A DNA stretch of 9,742 bases from Candidatus Galligastranaerophilus gallistercoris. GTDB taxonomy: Bacteria > Cyanobacteriota > Vampirovibrionia > Gastranaerophilales > Gastranaerophilaceae. The notes beneath the pieces were generated by a model that saw only the letters and a list, made by a program, of their open reading frames with translations, was not told the DNA's origin and searched no databases. Made by a program: the position numbers and the translations under genes. The stretch lies in NCBI GenBank assembly GCA_018710795.1, contig DVJH01000107.1, positions 1 to 9,742 of the forward strand. The letters run 5' to 3'. Positions 4,946 through 9,742 of the stretch are shown here, in pieces (the stretch's first letter is position 1; every line of letters starts with the position of its first letter).

Positions 4946-5743
4946 ATGGCCATAAATTTAAAACGTGCAAAAGTTGTTTATAAAAAATCAATACAAGATG
5001 CGCAGTTGAAAGCAAAATCTATTGCGCAGTGTCTTGAATGCACCTATTCATCAATTGATGAACTTACCGATGATGCAAGCCTTTTTATTGTGCTCGGGGG
5101 CGACGGAACACTTTTAAAATGCGCAAAATACGCTTCCAACTTTGATATTCCGATTTTCGGATTCAATATGGGCAGGCTCGGTTTTTTGGCGCAGGCGGAT
5201 TTTCTTGAATGCGACGAGGTTTTATATAATCTTCAAAAAGAAAACTACCGTATTGAAGAAAGGCTCATGCTGACCGATTTTGACGGTCATACGGCGCTCA
5301 ATGACATAGTTGTTAAAAATGCCGATTGTTCAAGCGCTTCGGTTTTTAAACTTTATATTAATTCAAAACTTGTATGTTCATACCTTGCGGACGGCTTAAT
5401 TGTTTCAACCCCGACAGGATCAACTGCCTATAATTTATCTGCAGGGGGTGCCGTTATTGCACCCGAAATTGATTGTATGACAATTGTTCCCTTTTGCGCA
5501 CACACCTTAAACGCAAGGCCGATAGTTATCGGTGCGGATGACGTTATCGAAATCAAATTTCCTTATGAAGGCGAATATTCGGTTATTACTGACGGGAAGC
5601 TCGCTGCCAATAAAAAAGATTTTGTCAAAATTAAAAAATATGATAAAAAAGCAAAACTGCTTCTTTTAAACAGCGAAAACAAAGAATTTTACGATGTCTT
5701 AAGAGATAAACTCCACTGGGGGGTTGCGCCGGGGCATGATTAA
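4946..5743 (+). CDS. nadK: NAD kinase
   Basis: ATP (or polyphosphate)-dependent phosphorylation of NAD to NADP, the only route to NADP in most bacteria; cytosolic. 265 aa, a normal length. Motifs: GGDGT (51-55), the catalytic/NAD-binding loop; NMGRLGFL (74-81); the LND motif at 118-120 (ALNE in many relatives); STPTGSTAYNLSAGG (154-168); and CAHTLNARPIVI (184-195), a variant of the usual CPHTLxxRPI. The start is 1 nt after the yajQ stop with no strong ribosome binding site, suggesting translational coupling. The 3' end overlaps recN by 8 nt. The nadK-recN pairing is found in many unrelated bacteria, which supports both calls. Confidence 0.96.
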   Translation: MAINLKRAKVVYKKSIQDAQLKAKSIAQCLECTYSSIDELTDDASLFIVLGGDGTLLKCAKYASNFDIPIFGFNMGRLGFLAQADFLECDEVLYNLQKENYRIEERLMLTDFDGHTALNDIVVKNADCSSASVFKLYINSKLVCSYLADGLIVSTPTGSTAYNLSAGGAVIAPEIDCMTIVPFCAHTLNARPIVIGADDVIEIKFPYEGEYSVITDGKLAANKKDFVKIKKYDKKAKLLLLNSENKEFYDVLRDKLHWGVAPGHD

Positions 5744-7346
5744 AACTTTATATATAAAAAACTTTATTTTGATTGATGAACTTTTGCTTAATTTTTCTGA
5801 CGGTTTTAACGTGTTATTGGGTGAAACGGGCGCCGGGAAAAGCATTATAATAAAAGCAATCGATACGGTTCTCGGTGCAAAAACGTCAAAAGACGTTTTA
5901 AAGGACGATACAAAACACGCTCTTATTGAGATAACGTTTGATACAAACGGAATTGAAACGGTTATTTCAAGAGAAATTTCAACAACGGGAACAAAATGCA
6001 GAATAAACGGCGCCCTTGTGAATTTGGATTCGATTAAAGAAGAAAGAGAAAAATTAATCGATATTCATACCCAATTCCAAACTTATACATATATTCAGCA
6101 AAAATACCACATAGACCTTCTTGATTCATATATAGAATCAAAGGAAAAAACATATAAAGAAGTTTTATTAAAGCAGCAAAATGAATACAAAAGGTATCTT
6201 GAAGCAAAAACAAAACTGGAAAAATTAAAAACGGATACAAACAATAATCTTGAAAGAATTGAATTTTTAAAATTCCAGATTGATGAAATTGAAAAAGCGG
6301 AAATTAAAGATAACGAGGAAGAAGAATTAAATAACGAGCTTGAAATCCTGTCAAACATTCAGGAAATAAAAGAGCTCTCATACGGTGCATATTGGGCATT
6401 GGGCGGCGAAGACAATTCAATAACGGAAGCTTTAAGCAAGATAGGATACAATATTTCAAAATTAAAAGATTTTGATAAAGAATTATCCGAGACGGAAGAA
6501 AATTATTTTAATGCACTTGAAATTTTAAGAGATATTTCATCAACTTTAAGAAGCTATTCGGAATCTCTTGAAGATAATCCCCAAAGGCTTGATGAATTAA
6601 ATGAAAGACTTGAATTAATAGAAAAATTAAAAAGAAAATACGGCAATATAAATGAAACTTATGAAAAGCTGACAGGCGAATTAAAAGAGCTTGAACAGGC
6701 CGATGTTACATTTGAGGAATTAGAAATTGAAGTTAATACTTTATATGAATCAATGAACATAAATTCCGATATAATTGATAAATTAAGGCAAAAATACGCT
6801 GTTGAACTTTCCGGATTAATTACGGATGAATTAAAAAAACTTGAATTTGAAAAACCCGAATTTAAGGTTGAAGTTACAGAGGCGCCTTTAAACATAAAAG
6901 GCAAAAATTCGGTTGAATTTATGATTACGACAAATGCTGCAAAAGATTTGTCCCCCCTTGTAAAATCCGCATCGGGCGGTGAAATTTCAAGAGTTATGCT
7001 CGCCTTAAAAACCGTTTTTTCGGGTGTCGATAAGGTGCAGACCGTTATATTTGATGAAATTGATACGGGTATTTCGGGAAAAACCTCAATAAGCGTTGCA
7101 AACGAAATATATAATCTTTCAAAAACGGCGCAGGTTTTTGCGATTACACATCAGCCCATTATTGCTTCAAAGGCAAAAAACGCATACTGGGTTTCAAAAA
7201 AACAGCTTGAAAATAACACTGCAATAAACGTTTTAAAACTTGATGCCGAAGGGAAAATTAAAGCGCTTGCGCAGATGTCATCAGGCGTTGTGGATGAAAA
7301 ATCCATGACTTTTGCAAAAGAACTTATACAAAAAGCGGGCTGTTGA
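5736..7346 (+). CDS. recN: DNA repair protein RecN
   Basis: SMC-like ATPase recruited early to DNA double-strand breaks, where it tethers ends for RecA-dependent repair. 536 aa from ATG 5736, close to the usual length of about 550. Visible features: an N-terminal strand MIKTLYIKNFILIDEL; Walker A GETGAGKS (29-36); long charged coiled-coil stretches (about 130-340) around a short central region; the ABC signature SASGGEISR (411-419); Walker B TVIFDEIDTG (436-445); and an H-loop at H472 (ITHQP). A TTG at 5724 could extend it by four residues, but ATG 5736 gives the usual RecN beginning. It overlaps nadK by 8 nt. The stop is 3 nt from the converging murI stop. No LexA-type box was looked for with confidence. 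Confidence 0.96.
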   Translation: MIKTLYIKNFILIDELLLNFSDGFNVLLGETGAGKSIIIKAIDTVLGAKTSKDVLKDDTKHALIEITFDTNGIETVISREISTTGTKCRINGALVNLDSIKEEREKLIDIHTQFQTYTYIQQKYHIDLLDSYIESKEKTYKEVLLKQQNEYKRYLEAKTKLEKLKTDTNNNLERIEFLKFQIDEIEKAEIKDNEEEELNNELEILSNIQEIKELSYGAYWALGGEDNSITEALSKIGYNISKLKDFDKELSETEENYFNALEILRDISSTLRSYSESLEDNPQRLDELNERLELIEKLKRKYGNINETYEKLTGELKELEQADVTFEELEIEVNTLYESMNINSDIIDKLRQKYAVELSGLITDELKKLEFEKPEFKVEVTEAPLNIKGKNSVEFMITTNAAKDLSPLVKSASGGEISRVMLALKTVFSGVDKVQTVIFDEIDTGISGKTSISVANEIYNLSKTAQVFAITHQPIIASKAKNAYWVSKKQLENNTAINVLKLDAEGKIKALAQMSSGVVDEKSMTFAKELIQKAGC

Positions 7347-7349
7347 TTT

Positions 7350-8129
7350 CTACGCGCTTAAAACCCTGTCGGCTTGAACCCTGTTGATATTTTCTTTTAT
7401 ATCAATAAAAAGTTTTGCGCTTTTTCTGAATTCTTCCGGGTCTCCGGACACAAAATATTCAACCGTTGCTTTTGAACAAATATTATTTTTGAAAATATTT
7501 GTCATAAAAACGGCGGGATCAATAAATATATCTTTTGGAGCAAATCTTGTCAAAATATCCGTTAAATAAGGATAATGAGTGCACCCGAGAACTATTTTTT
7601 CGCACCCCTTATCAAGCAATATATCAAGATATTTTTTAACGTATTCAACACTTTCTTTTTTATCGTATAATCTTTCTTCCACGATTTTTACAAAATCGGG
7701 ACACCCCAGCTCATAAACAACGGCTTTGTCGTTTGCTTTTAAAATTTCTTTCGTGTAAGTTTTGCTCTGTGCCGTTGCACAAGTGGACATAATACCTATA
7801 ATGTTTCCTTCTCTTGCAATATAAGGCGCAACGGTTTGAATCAGCGGGTGTATTTTAATTATTGTGCCGAATTCTTTTTCCAGTGTGTCATAAGCAAGAG
7901 CGGAACTTGTATTGCACGCCATAACAACTCTTTTTGCGCCTTTTGAAATAAAAAATTCGATAATATTTCTTGTGAAATTAATTATTTCTTCTTTTGTTTT
8001 ATTTCCGTACGGGACATTTTTTGTATCGCCGAAATAAAGATAATGTCCGCCTGAAGGGAGCAATTTTTTTAATATGCTCAAACCCCCGACGCCCGAATCA
8101 AATATTCCGATTAGTTCTTTTTCAGTCAT
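7350..8129 (-). CDS. murI: Glutamate racemase
   Basis: Cofactor-independent racemase that converts L-glutamate to D-glutamate for the peptidoglycan stem peptide. 259 aa, usual length. Motifs: FDSGVGGLS (10-18) with the catalytic-site Asp-Ser; GDTKNVPYG (34-42); ACNTSSA (71-77) with catalytic Cys72; HPLIQ (94-98); LGCPDFV (141-147); and LGCTHYPYL (181-189) with the second catalytic Cys183 and His185. The ATG overlaps the stop of the upstream amidase gene in an ATGA arrangement (8129-8126), which implies one transcript and coupled translation. The TAG stop is 3 nt from the recN stop on the other strand, with no visible terminator. Confidence 0.96.
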   Translation of the reverse strand: MTEKELIGIFDSGVGGLSILKKLLPSGGHYLYFGDTKNVPYGNKTKEEIINFTRNIIEFFISKGAKRVVMACNTSSALAYDTLEKEFGTIIKIHPLIQTVAPYIAREGNIIGIMSTCATAQSKTYTKEILKANDKAVVYELGCPDFVKIVEERLYDKKESVEYVKKYLDILLDKGCEKIVLGCTHYPYLTDILTRFAPKDIFIDPAVFMTNIFKNNICSKATVEYFVSGDPEEFRKSAKLFIDIKENINRVQADRVLSA

Positions 8130-9742
8130 TTTCTTGCCTTCAGATAATTGTATATGCCGTCTGCAATCGCTTCCGCTATTTCTTCCTGGCGTTTTTGTTT
8201 TATGATTTCTTCTCTTTCTTTTTTGTGTGATATAAAACCTATTTCACAAAGGATGGCAGGAGCTTCTGTATGGTTTATAACATAAAATTGAGATTTAAAC
8301 AAACCGCGGTCAACCGTTTTCCATTTTTTAACATTTTTTGCCATTTCATTATGGACAACCTGAGCGTATTTTTTACTGTCTTCTTTCCACCAGTGCGTTT
8401 CAACGCCAAGAATACTTTCATTTATACTTGAATTAACATGAACGGAAACAAATAAATCGGGTTCTTTTTTATTTGAAAATTCACACCTGTCTACCAAAGA
8501 AACCGTTTTGTCCTTGTCTCTTACCATATAAGTTTTGACTTTTTTGTCTTTCAATTTTTCTTCAAGAAGTTTTGCAATTTTTAAAGTTATATCTTTTTCG
8601 TATATATTTTCCCTTGTTGCTCCGACATCTTCTCCGCCGTGTCCTGCGTCAATTACTACCGTATAAAGGTTGGTAATTTCGGGCACTTTGATTTTTGATA
8701 TTATGGCGGGAATTAAGGTTGAACCTACTATTCTTCTGTTGGCGCCGGTCAATTTTGTATATATTCTGATTTCATCATTGTCGGGGCTGGTTTTTACGCT
8801 TATGTGTCTTGTTATGTTGTCATTATTGTTCTGGGGAATCGTTATTCTTAATTTATCCAGCGCAACCCTTGTGGTGGTTACGTTCGGCAGCGCTCTTAAA
8901 ACAGGCTCCAATACATTGTCATCGTACATATTTACATTGTTTATATCCAAATAAAGGTTTGAATTTTCTTCAAAAACATTAAATGCAACGGAATCCGAAA
9001 ACGAAAAGCTGATTAATTGAATTCCTTTTAAGTTTGAATATGCGCTTGAAATTAAATTTGCGTTATTATCCGCCATTTTTGCGGTTATAATGTTTTCTTT
9101 TTTTGTAATATAAAGACTTTTTGAATCCGGCGAAATTATTGCTCTGTAATTTTTGGCATTTAGACCTTCTATAACAAGCCTTGCAATGCTTTGGGAATTT
9201 TGTCCGAGCCTTAAGGTTTCATTTTTAACCGTCTCTTGGCTGTTTTCGCCTATTGAAAAAGTTTTGTTTCTTAAATCCGGTGATACGACCGAATCATCAA
9301 GATCTATTATTAATCTGTTCGGATTTTCAAGAAAAAACGGGGGAATTATGCTTAAGCGCCCGATACCGTGAATTAAAATTCCGTCTTTTGTGTTTTGTAT
9401 TGAATCGATATAATATTTTGACGCCGTTTTTTTAACTTCTTCTTGCGGCTTAACGGTTAAATCTTTGGTGATTTCGTTTTTCGGTGCACTGTCTATGGTT
9501 GTTATATCATCCGAAGTAAGCGGGTTTTCTTTTTCAAAAACCGTACCCATATAAAATGTGCTTCTTTCGCTTGCTTTGCTGTTTGAATATACTGGTGAAA
9601 ACCTTGAATTATCAACCAATTTTTTTGATGTTTTTATGAATATCGAATTTTTATTTTTATATATATTAAATGAAGATAAATCAAGTTTATCGTTATATTT
9701 AAAAACAAGCCTTACTGTTTTAGGTTCAAGTGTAAACTGAGA
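8126..9742 (-). CDS. N-acetylmuramoyl-L-alanine amidase with AMIN repeats (N-terminus outside window)
   Basis: AmiC-type zinc amidase that cleaves the bond between N-acetylmuramic acid and the stem peptide, normally in the periplasm during cell separation. The frame is open to the right edge: 538 residues are visible, and the TTG at 9619 is internal because 41 codons without a stop precede it. A signal peptide should lie outside. The N-terminal part holds AMIN-like repeats: the tail of one (visible 1-41), a clear one around FFLENPNRLIIDLDD and SIARLVIEG, and a weaker one around SDSVAFNVFEENSNLYLDI. The Amidase_3 domain is C-terminal (about 362-538), with zinc ligands in DAGHGG (H368), E382 (YEKDIT) and SVHVNS (H435), and catalytic Glu500 in LCEIGFISH. 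The active site is intact. It is coupled to murI by a 4-nt overlap. Confidence 0.92.
   Translation of the reverse strand, partial: SQFTLEPKTVRLVFKYNDKLDLSSFNIYKNKNSIFIKTSKKLVDNSRFSPVYSNSKASERSTFYMGTVFEKENPLTSDDITTIDSAPKNEITKDLTVKPQEEVKKTASKYYIDSIQNTKDGILIHGIGRLSIIPPFFLENPNRLIIDLDDSVVSPDLRNKTFSIGENSQETVKNETLRLGQNSQSIARLVIEGLNAKNYRAIISPDSKSLYITKKENIITAKMADNNANLISSAYSNLKGIQLISFSFSDSVAFNVFEENSNLYLDINNVNMYDDNVLEPVLRALPNVTTTRVALDKLRITIPQNNNDNITRHISVKTSPDNDEIRIYTKLTGANRRIVGSTLIPAIISKIKVPEITNLYTVVIDAGHGGEDVGATRENIYEKDITLKIAKLLEEKLKDKKVKTYMVRDKDKTVSLVDRCEFSNKKEPDLFVSVHVNSSINESILGVETHWWKEDSKKYAQVVHNEMAKNVKKWKTVDRGLFKSQFYVINHTEAPAILCEIGFISHKKEREEIIKQKRQEEIAEAIADGIYNYLKARK

Noticed and set aside
9617..9619. 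TTG as the amidase start
   Set aside because: The frame continues 41 codons without a stop to the window edge, and the extra residues look like the end of an AMIN repeat. The true start and signal peptide lie outside.

Overview
The window is an AT-rich stretch of bacterial chromosome carrying housekeeping genes; no phage, plasmid, insertion sequence, CRISPR array, tRNA or rRNA was seen. Features that point to a diderm relative of Cyanobacteria, most likely Melainabacteria/Vampirovibrionia and perhaps a gut Gastranaerophilales, are a prepilin-like protein starting KKAAFTLAEVLITLAVIG, an AMIN-repeat plus Amidase_3 cell-wall amidase, and ThyX in place of ThyA. This assignment is an inference from gene style, not a proof.

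Layout. (1) 3-1532, plus strand: the 3' part of thyX (flavin-dependent thymidylate synthase), cut by the left edge, then prfA (release factor 1). (2) 1533-2341: about 800 bp without a convincing protein gene. Its left two thirds are full of short perfect hairpins and the repeated word TCGCT. Its right third contains a candidate minus-strand small RNA of about 124 nt with its own promoter, a CU-rich single-stranded stretch and an intrinsic terminator. Its promoter overlaps a plus-strand promoter facing the next gene. (3) 2342-3205: a solitary N6/N4-type DNA methyltransferase with an unusual HPPY catalytic motif and no restriction partner in view. (4) 3305-4093: a prepilin/pseudopilin-like protein with its own sigma-70-type promoter. 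(5) 4153-7346: a strong promoter, rpsU, an intrinsic terminator, then yajQ, nadK and recN packed with a 1-nt gap and an 8-nt overlap. (6) 7350-9742, minus strand: an amidase gene cut by the right edge, followed by murI with a 4-nt ATGA overlap. This pair converges on recN with only 3 nt between the stop codons.

Functionally the genes cover nucleotide supply (thyX), translation (prfA, rpsU), NADP supply (nadK), recombinational repair (recN), an RNA/nucleotide-binding-type protein (yajQ), a surface pilin, DNA methylation, and peptidoglycan synthesis and remodelling (murI plus amidase). The two cell-wall genes form a translationally coupled unit. Everything that looks new lies outside the housekeeping genes: the 1533-2341 gap, the hairpins around rpsU, and the lone methyltransferase.
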